NCBI GenBank assembly: GCA_015055865.1
Contig: SVHK01000002.1
Coordinates: 24,308-88,307 of the forward strand
Source of the DNA: Clostridiales bacterium
GTDB taxonomy: Bacteria; Bacillota; Clostridia; Christensenellales; Borkfalkiaceae
Length of the DNA stretch: 64,000 bases
Direction of reading: 5' to 3'
Shown: piece after piece, positions 25,083-34,118 of the stretch
Layout of the letters: every line of letters begins with the position of its first letter
How positions within the stretch are numbered: the first letter of the stretch is position 1
Translations under genes and position numbers: made by a program
The notes under the pieces: model-generated
Database searches by the model: none
Told to the model about the DNA's origin: nothing
What the model saw: only the letters and a program-made list of their open reading frames with translations

Positions 25083-26807
25083 ATGCGTTTAAAAACGGAT
25101 TACGAGGTCGGAAATATTCCGCATTCGGAGTACCCCCGTCCGCAATTACGACGGGAAAATTGGTTGTGTTTGAACGGCGAATGGTCGTTTGCAAAAGTAA
25201 AACAAGCGGAAGAAGTAAGCGTCTTTAGCGAGACAATTCTCGTGCCCTTTTCGCCTGAAACGCTTAATAGCGGAATTGCTGAAGGATTTAAACTTAACGA
25301 CGACGAGAAACTCGTTTACGAGCGTGAAGTTTTTTTGGACGAGAATTTGTTAAAAGGAGTAACTTTACTCCATTTCGGCGCGGTTGACCAAGAATGTGAA
25401 GTCTTTTTTAACGGCGTTTCCGTTTGTAAGCACAAAGGTGGTTATACTCCTTTTAGCGCGGATATAACGGAAAACGCCAAACTCGGTAAGAACGTTTTAA
25501 GGGTCGAATGCGTAGATTATATAGAAAAATCGAGTGGAGCGCGCGGAAAACAAAGCTCTACTCCGAAAGAGATTTGGTACACCCCCCAAAGCGGTATTTG
25601 GCAAACGGTTTGGTTGGAGAGCGCGCCGAAAGAGTATATTCAAGATTTGAGAATTTACACGAACGCAAAAGATAAAAGCGTAACGTTGCTTTCTCAGTTT
25701 AACGGGAAACAAACGGTACGGGTTTATGATGACGATAAGGAAATTATTTGCGAAAGTTTTGATAACAAAACGATTTCGTTAGAGTACGATTTCGAGCTTT
25801 GGTCACCTGAAAATCCCAAGCTTTACGATTTTACGATTGAAACGGAGAGCGGTGATAAAATTTTTTCTTATTTTGGCGTTCGCTCGTTCGGTATGGGCAA
25901 AGACGAAAACGGTACGCCAAGGCTTTTCTTGAACGGTAAACCTTATTTTTATAACGGAATTTTAGACCAAGGTTATTGGTCGGACGGGCTTTTGACTTAT
26001 CCTTGCGACCAGGCGATTATTGACGAACTTAAAATTTTAAAGTCGATGGGCTTTACGATGATAAGAAAACATATCAAGATAGAGCCGATGCGTTGGTATT
26101 ATCATTGCGATAGATTGGGTTTAACCGTTTGGCAGGATTTCGTCAACGGCGGTGGTGAATATAAGTTTACGCACATTGCGCTTTTTCCCTTTTTAGGATT
26201 TCATCATAAAGACGACGATTATAAATTCTTCGCACGTGAAAACGAAGGGGGCAGGGTTGAGTTTTTGAACGCAGTTGACGAAACTTTAAACGCGCTCAAG
26301 AACTGTACGTCGATTGCTTGTTGGGTGCCCTTTAACGAAGGCTGGGGGCAGTTTGATTCGGCGTTGGTTACGGAAAAAGTATTGGCGTTTGACGATAGCC
26401 GTATCGTTGATTCCGTTAGTGGTTGGCACGACCAAGGCAAGGATAAAACGCTTTTAAAAAGTTTGCATACCTATTATACGCCCTTGCGCGTTCCCAAGGA
26501 TTCTCGACCCGTCGTTTTAAGCGAGTTCGGTGGGTATTCTTTGAAAACGGAAGGACACGTGTTCAGTGATAAAGAGTTTGGATATAAAGTCTTTAAAACG
26601 CAAGGCGAATTTGTTTCGGCAATGAAGAAATTGTATTTAAAGAAATTAAAGCCTTTGATAAAAAAAGGACTTTGCGCCTGCGTTTATACGCAAGTTTCCG
26701 ACGTGGAAGAAGAAATCAACGGGCTTATAACGTTCGATAGAAAAGTTGTAAAAATGCCGATTGAAGAAATGAAAAAACTTAACGACGAAATTAATAAAGA
26801 ATTGTAA
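25083..26807 (+). CDS. Glycoside hydrolase family 2 (beta-galactosidase/beta-glucuronidase-like)
   Basis: 574 residues, intracellular (no signal peptide). Order: sugar-binding jelly roll (NWLCLNGEWSFAKVK ... LHFGAVDQECEVFFNG), immunoglobulin-like middle domain, then the TIM barrel. The acid/base region reads ACWVPFNEGWGQFD, and the nucleophile region RPVVLSEFGGYS. Substrate cannot be read from sequence; partnership with the upstream transporter suggests an imported beta-glycoside. It ends at a shared bidirectional terminator. Confidence 0.88.
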   Translation: MRLKTDYEVGNIPHSEYPRPQLRRENWLCLNGEWSFAKVKQAEEVSVFSETILVPFSPETLNSGIAEGFKLNDDEKLVYEREVFLDENLLKGVTLLHFGAVDQECEVFFNGVSVCKHKGGYTPFSADITENAKLGKNVLRVECVDYIEKSSGARGKQSSTPKEIWYTPQSGIWQTVWLESAPKEYIQDLRIYTNAKDKSVTLLSQFNGKQTVRVYDDDKEIICESFDNKTISLEYDFELWSPENPKLYDFTIETESGDKIFSYFGVRSFGMGKDENGTPRLFLNGKPYFYNGILDQGYWSDGLLTYPCDQAIIDELKILKSMGFTMIRKHIKIEPMRWYYHCDRLGLTVWQDFVNGGGEYKFTHIALFPFLGFHHKDDDYKFFARENEGGRVEFLNAVDETLNALKNCTSIACWVPFNEGWGQFDSALVTEKVLAFDDSRIVDSVSGWHDQGKDKTLLKSLHTYYTPLRVPKDSRPVVLSEFGGYSLKTEGHVFSDKEFGYKVFKTQGEFVSAMKKLYLKKLKPLIKKGLCACVYTQVSDVEEEINGLITFDRKVVKMPIEEMKKLNDEINKEL

Positions 26808-26822
26808 GAAAAATGTAAAAAA

Positions 26823-26853
26823 TAACGGCTCCGAATCTTTTTCGGAGCCGTTA
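26823..26853. terminator. Bidirectional terminator between GH2 and PRTase genes
   Basis: TAACGGCTCCGAA, five-base loop, TTCGGAGCCGTTA: a perfect 13-bp stem between converging genes. Confidence 0.9.
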
Positions 26854-26868
26854 AAATTTATAACTGAA

Positions 26869-27411
26869 TTAGAAAAGGGGAAGGGGTTTTAAATAAATAA
26901 CGTCTGCACGGTTCGCCGCTTCGCCTTCCGCGAGAACGAACGCTTTTTTATGGATAATTCCGCCCGCTTTTTCAACGATTGCTTCAAGACCTGAGAGCGA
27001 CGCGCCCGTTGAAACTACGTCGTCCACGATGCCCACTTTTTTACCTTTCAAAAGCTCAACGTCGTGTTTGGATAAGTACATTTTTTGTTCTTTGCCCGTC
27101 GTGATAGACGATTCAATATCAACGCTAATACCGTCTTGCATATAGAGTTTTTTGCTCTTTCTTGCAACGGCGTAATAGCGTTGGTTGAGTTCTCTTGCGA
27201 TACAATGGGTCAGTTGTAAACCTTTGGATTCCGCGGTAATAAGAACTTCGCAATCTGCAAGCTTAGGCGCGAGTTGTTTTGCGACGTGTTCAGTTAGTGC
27301 GCTATCGCCGTGTAAATTAAAGAACGCAATTTTGATTCCGCTCGGTAAAGGAAGAATGGGAAGGTTTGCCTCGAATCCGTCAAAATCAATCGTGTAAAAT
27401 TCTTGTTCCAT
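26869..27411 (-). CDS. Purine-type phosphoribosyltransferase (Apt-like)
   Basis: 180 residues. The PRPP-binding motif is VGIVDDVVSTGASLSGLEAIV, with an upstream CEVLITAESKGLQLTHCIAREL that fits adenine/xanthine phosphoribosyltransferases and their relatives. Expected to convert a free base and PRPP to a nucleotide in salvage, or to act as a PurR-like sensor without its DNA-binding domain. It is transcribed alone on the minus strand. The 204-bp region upstream holds an AT-rich stretch and the divergent recX promoter. Confidence 0.8.
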   Translation of the reverse strand: MEQEFYTIDFDGFEANLPILPLPSGIKIAFFNLHGDSALTEHVAKQLAPKLADCEVLITAESKGLQLTHCIARELNQRYYAVARKSKKLYMQDGISVDIESSITTGKEQKMYLSKHDVELLKGKKVGIVDDVVSTGASLSGLEAIVEKAGGIIHKKAFVLAEGEAANRADVIYLKPLPLF

Positions 27412-27571
27412 TATTAAAACTCCTATAATTTTCTTTCGTATGGTTGCTTACCGAATTTATTATACCACTTTCTCTCAAAAAAGTAAATAGTTTTTAAAAA
27501 ATAAAAGTTTTTTTTGGGAAATTTTTGCTTGCGGAAAGACGTTGGGATTATGCTGACTTAGTTGTGATGAG

Positions 27572-27600
27572 TTGACTTTTTTCTGAGTTCGTGGTAGAAT
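27572..27600 (+). promoter_or_regulatory. Sigma-A promoter for recX
   Basis: TTGACT (27572-27577), 17-bp spacer, TAGAAT (27595-27600). Confidence 0.7.
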
Positions 27601-27621
27601 AATTAAAAAGGAGAGTTGGTC

Positions 27622-28257
27622 GTGAGCGAAATTACTTCAATAACCCCACAAGTCAAAGATAAGACCCGTTGTAACGTTTATCTCGACGGGCGGTTTTATT
27701 GCGGTTTGAAATTTGAAACGGTGGTAAAAAACCGATTAAAAGTCGGTATGAACGTAAGTGAAAAATTTATGAACGAAATACAGCTCGATAGCGAAAAATC
27801 GGCAGCGCTTGAAAAGACGTTCGTTTTTATTACCACTAGCGCAAAAACGGAAAAGCAAATTCGCGATTATTTATACAAAAAAGGATATTTGCCTGCCGTA
27901 GTGAATTACGTTTTAGATAAAATGCGTGATTATCGCTACGTGGACGATTTGGATTACGCGCAAAGCTACGTAGGAAACGTTGGAGCAAGAAAGGGTAAAC
28001 GTCTTATAAAAATGGAACTTTTTAAAAAAGGTATTTCTAAAGAAAATATTGAAAATGCTTTGGAAACGTTACAAGAAGACGACCAAGAAAGCGCGGCGAT
28101 TGGGATTTTAAATAAATATATGCGCTCAAAAGAGCCGACGAGAGAAAATATTGCGAAAGCTTATCGATATTTAATGAGTAAAGGCTTTGATTACGATACG
28201 GCGAAAAAGGCGATTGAACAATTTGGTTCGCTTGATGAAGAAAGGGAGTATGAATGA
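27622..28257 (+). CDS. recX: RecX regulatory protein
   Basis: 211-residue modulator of RecA, acting on its DNA filament. Three helical repeats are visible: the AEKQIRDYLYKKGYLPAVVNYVLDKM block, the DDLDYAQSYVGN ... KGKRLIKMELFKKGISKENIENAL block typical of RecX, and a C-terminal MSKGFDYDTAKKAIEQF. I chose GTG 27622, eight bases after AAGGAGAG; TTG 27616 is too close to that site. recA itself is not in this window. It overlaps birA by four bases. Confidence 0.88.
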   Translation: MSEITSITPQVKDKTRCNVYLDGRFYCGLKFETVVKNRLKVGMNVSEKFMNEIQLDSEKSAALEKTFVFITTSAKTEKQIRDYLYKKGYLPAVVNYVLDKMRDYRYVDDLDYAQSYVGNVGARKGKRLIKMELFKKGISKENIENALETLQEDDQESAAIGILNKYMRSKEPTRENIAKAYRYLMSKGFDYDTAKKAIEQFGSLDEEREYE

Positions 28258-28943
28258 AAATAATCCGTTTTGACGAAATTAATTCCACGAACGAGTATGC
28301 CAAAAAATTGCAAGAATATGACGAAAACGTCTTTATTCTTGCGAAAAAACAAACGAGTGGAAAAGGTACGAAGGGTCGGTCGTTTTCTTCAAATGAAGGG
28401 GGCGTGTATTTGACGAAAGTTTGTATTCATTCGAATTTTTTGGCGAAAGACGCGTTTTTAATTATGGCAAGAACTGCGGTGGCAGTTTGTAAGACGCTTG
28501 AAGATTTTTCGCTTTCGCCAAAGATAAAATGGGCGAACGACGTGTTCGTATCCAATAAGAAAATTTGCGGAATTTTAATTGAAAACGTGTTTTCGGGAAA
28601 ACGAATCGTCCGTTCGATTATCGGCGTAGGATTAAACGTAAATAACGCTTTGCCGGAAGAATTGGAAAAATGCGCGACGACGATGCAACTTGAAAAGAAC
28701 GAACCGCTTGATTTTCAAGCGGTTGAAAATAAATTGATTGCCTACTTGAATGAAGAATTCTCTATGGAAGAATATTTGAAACGCGTAGGTTATTTGAACG
28801 AAGAAATAACGTTTGTTGAGAACGGAAAAGGGTTTCTTGCAGTTGCCGTGCGAGTGGAAAACGACGGGGGATTGGTTGTTGAAACGAGCGACGGCGAAAG
28901 AAAAGTTTACACGGGAGAAGTTTCATTAAGGTTGAAAAGATGA
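28254..28943 (+). CDS. birA: Biotin-protein ligase (BirA, catalytic type)
   Basis: 229 residues. Catalytic domain only, without the N-terminal DNA-binding domain of repressor-type BirA. Seen: EINSTNEYAKKL, the biotinyl-AMP loop SGKGTKGRSFSSNEGGVYLT (family GRGRxGR.W), and KWANDVFVSNKKICGILIE. It attaches biotin to a lysine in carboxylase carrier proteins. It overlaps both neighbours (recX and the nnrDE gene) by four bases, so the three form one translational unit. Confidence 0.9.
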   Translation: MKIIRFDEINSTNEYAKKLQEYDENVFILAKKQTSGKGTKGRSFSSNEGGVYLTKVCIHSNFLAKDAFLIMARTAVAVCKTLEDFSLSPKIKWANDVFVSNKKICGILIENVFSGKRIVRSIIGVGLNVNNALPEELEKCATTMQLEKNEPLDFQAVENKLIAYLNEEFSMEEYLKRVGYLNEEITFVENGKGFLAVAVRVENDGGLVVETSDGERKVYTGEVSLRLKR

Positions 28944-30433
28944 GATATTTATTGACAAACGAACAAATGCGAAAGGCGGACGAGTTTGCGATGCAAAATA
29001 CGCCGGCCTTGCTTTTAATGGAACGGGCAGGTAAAGCTCTTGCGGAAAAAATTAGACGCTTAAACGTGAAAGGCAACGTGCTTTGCGTATGTGGTGGCGG
29101 TAATAACGGTGGCGACGGATTCGTTTGCGCGCGGTATTTGTTGGAATTGGGGTTCCCTATTTCCGTCTTTTGCAATGCGAAAAAATTTAGCCAAGAAACG
29201 GAAATTAACAAACGTAAGTATTTAAAAACGGGTGGAAAAATCGTAGAAGAATTGCCAAATTTAAACGTGGATTTGCTCGTCGATTGCTTGCTTGGTACGG
29301 GTTTTAAGGGTGAGTTAAAGGAAGAAAGCAAACGAATTATTGAAAAAATAAATCTTTTGAAAGCGCAGGGCGCGTATGTGCTTTCCGCGGACGTACCGTC
29401 TGGGCTTGGGGATAACGGACTTTCTAAAGTAAGCGTTTTAGCGAATGAAACGCTTTGTGTTGGACAAGAAAAGCTTGCGCTTAGATTGTTGGATGGATTG
29501 GATTGTAGCGGAAAGGTTTCTACTATGGATATTGGTATTGACGTTTTAGAAATCGAGAAGAAGAATTACGTGACGGCAATCGAAAAGCAAGACGTAAAAG
29601 AACGGTTGCCTAAAAGAAAACGTAATTCGCATAAAGGCTCTTTCGGTAAAGTCGCTGTTGTGGGCGGTAGTTTGAAATACACGGGCGCGCCCTATCTTTC
29701 CGCTCTTTCCGCCTTGCGTAGCGGGGTTGGTTATACTGCGCTATTTGTTCCAAACGGAATAGCGGAATATTATATTTTAAAAGCGCCTGAAATTTTACTT
29801 GAACGGTTAAACGGTGGGGGCAGTATCGAGTTTAACGAAAAAGATTTTGAAAAAATGCTCGATTACGGTGCCGTTTGCTTTGGAATGGGATTGGGCGAAA
29901 GTGAAGATGTGTGTAAAGGCGTAGAATATTTGCTTGAAAATTATACGGGAAAACTAGTTTTAGATGCGGACGGGTTGAATAGTTTGGCGAAATTTGGTTC
30001 AACGAAATGCTTTTTAAATAAAAAATGCGAAGTACTCGTTACTCCGCACGTTAAGGAGTTTTCAAGACTTACTTCGCTTTCAGTAGAAGAAATTTTAAAC
30101 GATTGCGTCGCGCAGGCAAAGACTTTTGCAAAAGAAAAGAACGTGACATTACTTTTAAAGGGCGCATCGACGATTATTACGGATGGGAATAAAACGATTT
30201 TGAATCTTGCCGGTTGTTCCGCGCAAGCAAAAGGCGGTACGGGTGACGTGCTGGCTGGGGTAATAGGCGGACTTTGCGCGCAAGGGCTTTCTATATTTGA
30301 CGCTGGAGCGTGCGGTAGTTATCTCGTAGGTATATCGGCGGAAATAGCAAGTCAAGAACTTTCTTGTTATTCGGCGTTACCAAGTGATTTTATTCAAAAT
30401 ATAGGAAAAGCATTTAAGTATATAAACGAATAA
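28940..30433 (+). CDS. nnr: Bifunctional NAD(P)HX epimerase/dehydratase
   Basis: 497-residue fusion repairing hydrated NAD(P)H. The N-terminal YjeF_N epimerase half has LLMERAGKALAEKI and CGGGNNGGDGFVCARYL. The C-terminal dehydratase half (about 220-497) has KRKRNSHKGSFGKVAVVGGS, VLDADGLNSLA, VTPHVKEFSRL and AKGGTGDVLAGVIGGL, typical of the ribokinase-like NnrD fold. Normal length for the fusion. It ends eight bases from an opposing gene, with no obvious terminator between them. Confidence 0.93.
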   Translation: MRYLLTNEQMRKADEFAMQNTPALLLMERAGKALAEKIRRLNVKGNVLCVCGGGNNGGDGFVCARYLLELGFPISVFCNAKKFSQETEINKRKYLKTGGKIVEELPNLNVDLLVDCLLGTGFKGELKEESKRIIEKINLLKAQGAYVLSADVPSGLGDNGLSKVSVLANETLCVGQEKLALRLLDGLDCSGKVSTMDIGIDVLEIEKKNYVTAIEKQDVKERLPKRKRNSHKGSFGKVAVVGGSLKYTGAPYLSALSALRSGVGYTALFVPNGIAEYYILKAPEILLERLNGGGSIEFNEKDFEKMLDYGAVCFGMGLGESEDVCKGVEYLLENYTGKLVLDADGLNSLAKFGSTKCFLNKKCEVLVTPHVKEFSRLTSLSVEEILNDCVAQAKTFAKEKNVTLLLKGASTIITDGNKTILNLAGCSAQAKGGTGDVLAGVIGGLCAQGLSIFDAGACGSYLVGISAEIASQELSCYSALPSDFIQNIGKAFKYINE

Positions 30434-30440
30434 ATCCGTA

Positions 30441-31232
30441 TTATCGGTAACCGAAAATACGGACGAATACGGAAGTAAGAAGCAGTAAACAACCGCTGAT
30501 GACGTAATAGGCGGGATAGGGGATAAAGACGGAGCTTGCCAAAATCATCGCGCCCCCCGAAAAGAAACGTTTAGAGTTGCTTTTTGCGAATGCGATATTT
30601 CGTTTTTTGCGTTTTACGGGCATAGCCGTTTTTATCGGGTATTCTTTAGGAATTGAGTCGTTGCTTTTTAAGGCTTTATATAATTTGTTTCCGTCGATAT
30701 TTAAAATTCCGAGTTTCTCTATCAAGCTTTGCGCTTCTAAAGTCGCTTTATCAAATAAAAGTACGGGTGCGGGTTCTTGTTTGAGTTTAGGGTAAAAACG
30801 TGCAATATCGTCGCAGGTAATTTCGTTAAATTTAAAAATCGGAAAAAACGCGTAGCCTTGTAAAAAAAGTTTGCTTAAATTGTTTTCGTCTTTCTTTTGC
30901 GCGTATTCGTTGGTGGTGTTCGGAGCGTTGAGTAGGCTTAAAAGGAAAGGAAGTATAGGTTTGAAAAAATTAATAATTTCTTCTTCCGTTGCGAGTTTTA
31001 AATAAAAACAAAGCGACTCTTTTTCGTCTTCTTCCGATTTTTTCAAAGCAAAAAGTTCGCGTTTCTTTTTTAAATACAAAGATAATAGATAGCTTCCAGC
31101 AAGTCCGAATGAAACGGACAAAATCAAAGAAAAAATAAGCGGTATTTTGAAATATCGCAATAAGAATAAAGCGCAAAAACCAAGAAAGGCAAAGGTAAAA
31201 ATAAGGTCTGAATAATAAGCGGATTTTTTCAT
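30441..31232 (-). CDS. Membrane protein of unknown function, four helices
   Basis: 263 residues. Two helices near the N-terminus (about 10-30 and 33-52) and two at the C-terminus (about 220-260) flank a soluble charged domain of about 165 residues. No family recognised. The charged stretch VKRKKRNIAFAKSNSKR just before the last helices suggests a cytoplasmic middle domain by the positive-inside rule. It stands alone on the minus strand inside a + strand housekeeping region. Confidence 0.6.
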   Translation of the reverse strand: MKKSAYYSDLIFTFAFLGFCALFLLRYFKIPLIFSLILSVSFGLAGSYLLSLYLKKKRELFALKKSEEDEKESLCFYLKLATEEEIINFFKPILPFLLSLLNAPNTTNEYAQKKDENNLSKLFLQGYAFFPIFKFNEITCDDIARFYPKLKQEPAPVLLFDKATLEAQSLIEKLGILNIDGNKLYKALKSNDSIPKEYPIKTAMPVKRKKRNIAFAKSNSKRFFSGGAMILASSVFIPYPAYYVISGCLLLLTSVFVRIFGYR

Positions 31233-31267
31233 ATTTTAATTTTTGCCGAAAAAACACCGTTTTAAAC

Positions 31268-31296
31268 TTGAAAAACGGCGGAAAATATAGTATAAT
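31268..31296 (+). promoter_or_regulatory. Sigma-A promoter for nadD-rsfS
   Basis: TTGAAA (31268-31273), 17-bp spacer, TATAAT (31291-31296), 32 bases before the start. Confidence 0.75.
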
Positions 31297-31327
31297 GTAG
31301 GAAATGAAGTCAAGGAGAAAGGTATAG

Positions 31328-32494
31328 ATGCGGATAGGTTTATTCGGTGGTTCGTTCGACCCCGTGCATATCGAACACGTCAATCTTGTAAAAAACGCAA
31401 TCGATTGCCTTGCACTTGATAAATTGATTGTTTTGCCTGCGCATACTCCGCCTCACAAACGGGGCAAGACTTTGACTTTGGACGAAACGCGTCTTGAGAT
31501 GTGCCGTTTGGCGTTTTCAGAGCTTGAAAAAGTGGAAGTAAGCGGTTACGAGCTTGAAAAAGGCGGAGTGAGTTATACTTTTGAAACTTGTCAATATTTT
31601 CGTTCGCTATATCCCAACGCTCAACTGTTTTGGTTTGTTGGAACGGATATGTTGCGAGATTTTCCTTCTTGGAAAAAACCCGATAAAATTCTTGAACTGG
31701 TAACGCTTGCCGTTTGCGCTCGCGCGGAAAAAGGCGAATGGTTAAAAAAAGAAAAAGAACATTTTTATCGTTTATTTAAAAAAGAGTTTGCTCTCATTGA
31801 TTACGAAGGAAAGGAACTTTCTTCTACGAAAATTAGAGTTCTTGCGGCGGCGGGCGAAGATATAAACGAGTTCGTTGGCGAGAAACTTGCTAAATACATC
31901 AAAGAAAAGGGCTTGTACGAAATTCAAGGCGCGTTTGAAGCTTTGGCTTTAGAAAAAACGAGCCGTAAAGAGCACAGTATTCGCGTTGCTGAGATGGCGG
32001 TAAAAAGAGCTCCGTCGCTTGGGATTCCCGAACGCTTGGCGATTACGGCTGCGCTCTTTCACGACTGCGCAAAAAACTTAGAACGGTCATCGCAGTATTT
32101 AAAGGGTTTTCAAATTGCTCAAGACGTACCTGCCCCTGTCGTTCATCAATTTGCAGGCGCGTACGTTGCGGAGAACGTATTTGGTGTGGAAAACCAAGAC
32201 GTTTTAAACGCGATACGTTATCATACGAGCGGTAGAGCGAATATGTCGGCTTTGGAAAGGTTGATTTTTCTTTCGGATATGTTGGAAGATGCTCGCGATT
32301 ACGACGTCGTAGAAAAATTAAGGGCGCTTTTTTGGGATAAAACGGACGATTTAACCGTTTGTATGGCGGTGGCGTTACAAGAAAGTTTAAGGTTCTTAAA
32401 AGAAAAGAATGTACCCGTGTACGAATTGACCGTACAAGCGGAACAATATTATAATCGATTTATAGGAGAAAAGTATGGTAGAAATTACGAGTAA
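31328..32494 (+). CDS. nadD: Fused nicotinate-nucleotide adenylyltransferase and YqeK-type HD hydrolase
   Basis: 388 residues; two enzymes usually made as separate proteins. Residues 1-195 are NadD: GLFGGSFDPVHIEHVNLVKNA with the nucleotidyl-transferase HxxH-type site, PAHTPPHK, and the C-terminal ELSSTKIRVLAAAGEDINEFV. Residues about 205-388 are an HD phosphohydrolase like YqeK: EHSIRVAEMA, ITAALFHDCAKNL, and AIRYHTSGRANMSALERLIFLSDMLED. NadD makes NAD precursor; YqeK proteins hydrolyse dinucleoside polyphosphates. It overlaps rsfS by 20 bases. The order nadD, yqeK, rsfS matches Bacillus. Confidence 0.93.
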   Translation: MRIGLFGGSFDPVHIEHVNLVKNAIDCLALDKLIVLPAHTPPHKRGKTLTLDETRLEMCRLAFSELEKVEVSGYELEKGGVSYTFETCQYFRSLYPNAQLFWFVGTDMLRDFPSWKKPDKILELVTLAVCARAEKGEWLKKEKEHFYRLFKKEFALIDYEGKELSSTKIRVLAAAGEDINEFVGEKLAKYIKEKGLYEIQGAFEALALEKTSRKEHSIRVAEMAVKRAPSLGIPERLAITAALFHDCAKNLERSSQYLKGFQIAQDVPAPVVHQFAGAYVAENVFGVENQDVLNAIRYHTSGRANMSALERLIFLSDMLEDARDYDVVEKLRALFWDKTDDLTVCMAVALQESLRFLKEKNVPVYELTVQAEQYYNRFIGEKYGRNYE

Positions 32495-32846
32495 AGAATT
32501 GGCGAATGCGGCGTGTAAAGCATTGGCGGATAAGCGCGGTAGAGATATCGTTACGGTATACGTTCGCGAAAAGACGGCGCTTTGCGATTATTTCGTTTTG
32601 GCAAGCGGAAGCAATCCTTCCCAAATTCGCGCAATGGGGGAAAGAGTGGAAGAATTGATTTCTAAAGAATATAATATCGACCCGACCCGAACGGAAGGGG
32701 TGCGCGACGGTAGATGGGCGGTTATCGATTACGGGGACGTAATCGTGCATATTTTTAACGACGATACCCGTTTGTTTTATCATCTGGAACGCCTTTGGGG
32801 GGACGGGGAAAATCTTGAAAAATACGTTGATCCCGACCAAGATTAA
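32475..32846 (+). CDS. rsfS: Ribosome silencing factor RsfS
   Basis: 123-residue RsfS/Iojap protein that binds ribosomal protein L14 and blocks subunit joining in starvation. Seen: ALADKRGRDIVTVYVREKTALCDYFVLASGSNPSQIRAM, GVRDGRWAVIDYGDVIVHIFNDDTR and FYHLERLWGD, the complete family signature. Start ATG 32475 follows AGGAGAAAAGT, inside the end of the nadD-yqeK frame. Its stop overlaps the stop of the opposing small membrane protein gene. Confidence 0.95.
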   Translation: MVEITSKELANAACKALADKRGRDIVTVYVREKTALCDYFVLASGSNPSQIRAMGERVEELISKEYNIDPTRTEGVRDGRWAVIDYGDVIVHIFNDDTRLFYHLERLWGDGENLEKYVDPDQD

Positions 32847-33184
32847 TCGGATTTAAAGCGGAACTCTTTCGGCTCGGAATAAATCGTTCGGGCTTTTGGT
32901 TTTGCGCGCTTTTTTTCGACGATATAGTAGATAGGCTCTCGCTCTTTGTTTTTAGGAGCGGGAGTTTCTTGTTTTTGTTCTTCCGTTTTTGTTTTTTCTG
33001 CGTTCAGGCTTGCTTGCCAGCCGATTTTTGCAAGCAATAAAAAATGAACGACGATAAAACAAAATAGAAATAAAAATAACGTCAACGCTACGCCCGTTAA
33101 AGCGTTTGAAGTCAAGAGTCCGTCCGCGTTTTTTGTTAAAAGCGAATTGAAGTTTTTTAAATAGAATAACGAGATAAATTCCAT
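32843..33184 (-). CDS. Small single-helix membrane protein, unknown
   Basis: 113 residues. One strong transmembrane helix (about 30-52) follows a polar N-terminus; then comes a charged, Lys/Glu/Pro-rich cytoplasmic tail ending in REPIYYIVEKKRAKPKARTIYSEPKEFRFKSD. No family recognised. It converges on rsfS with a four-base overlap of stop codons and no terminator. It could be a short anchored regulator. A real gene is likely because the reading frame has a sensible membrane topology. Confidence 0.55.
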   Translation of the reverse strand: MEFISLFYLKNFNSLLTKNADGLLTSNALTGVALTLFLFLFCFIVVHFLLLAKIGWQASLNAEKTKTEEQKQETPAPKNKEREPIYYIVEKKRAKPKARTIYSEPKEFRFKSD

Positions 33185-33274
33185 AGTTGAATTGTATCAC
33201 GGTAAAGTTTGTAAAGAACGGTCGATAAAAGAAAATCTTTGCCGAAGTTTGGTGAAAAAATCTTGATTTTTGCA

Positions 33275-33305
33275 GGGATAGAACGCTAAGATGAAACATA
33301 AAATA
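33275..33305 (+). promoter_or_regulatory. Possible sporulation promoter for cwlD
   Basis: GGGATA (33275-33280), 16-bp gap, CATAAAATA (33297-33305). It resembles sigma-E/G boxes, which read cwlD in Bacillus. A tentative match by eye; no better sigma-A promoter is evident. Confidence 0.3.
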
Positions 33306-33309
33306 AGGT

Positions 33310-34008
33310 ATGAATAGCGTGAAAAAATACTCGTGTTTTATTTTGGCGTTGTGCTGTTTGGTCGTATCAGCTTATACGCTTTGTATCAAAGACGTTTCTG
33401 TCGGCGTTTCGGCGAATGAAGAATTGCACGTGCTAATCGATGCAGGGCACGGCGGTAGGGACGGTGGAGTAACGGGCGTTACGACGGGCGAAAAAGAAAG
33501 CGACGTAAACTTAAAAATTGCCTTTGCACTAAAATCCGAATTGGACGACGCCGGCTTTAAAGTAACGATGACGAGAACGACGCAGTACGGTTTGACAGAC
33601 GGGAGCGGTGCGTGGTCAAAGCAAGCAGATATGCGGATAAGGAAAAAGATTATTCAAGAGAATAATCCGTCGCTCGTAGTGTCCTTACATCAAAATTTTT
33701 ATCCGACTAGTTCTTCTCCACGCGGTGCGCAGGTGTTTTATTTAAAAAACGATGAAAAAAGTAAAAAGTTTGCTCTTTGCACGCAAAATTGTTTGAACGA
33801 ATTATATTCAAAATACGGAGCGCAATCGAGAGTTGCAATGCCGGCGGAATATTATATATTAAAATGCGCTTCTTCGCCTTCCATTATCGTTGAGTGTGGG
33901 TTTATGTCCAATCCGAAAGACGATGGTTTGTTGGATAGCGAAAGCTTTCGTTTGGCGATAGCGAAAAGTGTTTTTTCGGGGATAACCAGGTATTATTCTT
34001 TGCGGTGA
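33310..34008 (+). CDS. cwlD: CwlD-like N-acetylmuramoyl-L-alanine amidase
   Basis: 232-residue exported amidase_3 zinc hydrolase. A signal-anchor helix (about 8-24) is followed by the zinc motif VLIDAGHGGRDGG, then the conserved VSLHQNFYPTSSSPRGAQVFYL with its second His, and IIVECGFMSNPKDD with the catalytic Glu. In spore formers CwlD helps make muramic delta-lactam in cortex peptidoglycan so that germination enzymes can recognise it. The length and single-domain build fit CwlD better than multi-domain autolysins. Confidence 0.85.
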   Translation: MNSVKKYSCFILALCCLVVSAYTLCIKDVSVGVSANEELHVLIDAGHGGRDGGVTGVTTGEKESDVNLKIAFALKSELDDAGFKVTMTRTTQYGLTDGSGAWSKQADMRIRKKIIQENNPSLVVSLHQNFYPTSSSPRGAQVFYLKNDEKSKKFALCTQNCLNELYSKYGAQSRVAMPAEYYILKCASSPSIIVECGFMSNPKDDGLLDSESFRLAIAKSVFSGITRYYSLR

Positions 34009-34058
34009 TAAAAAAATAATGAAAATGACGAAAATGACGACGAAAGCTTTGCAATCGC

Positions 34059-34087
34059 TTGTCATTTTTTTCTCTTTATGTTATAAT
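34059..34087 (+). promoter_or_regulatory. Sigma-A promoter for mrnC-rlmB-sigH
   Basis: TTGTCA (34059-34064), 17-bp spacer with TG extension, TATAAT (34082-34087). Confidence 0.75.
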
Positions 34088-34118
34088 GTAGATTGAGATA
34101 AAACGTAACGGAAGTGGA

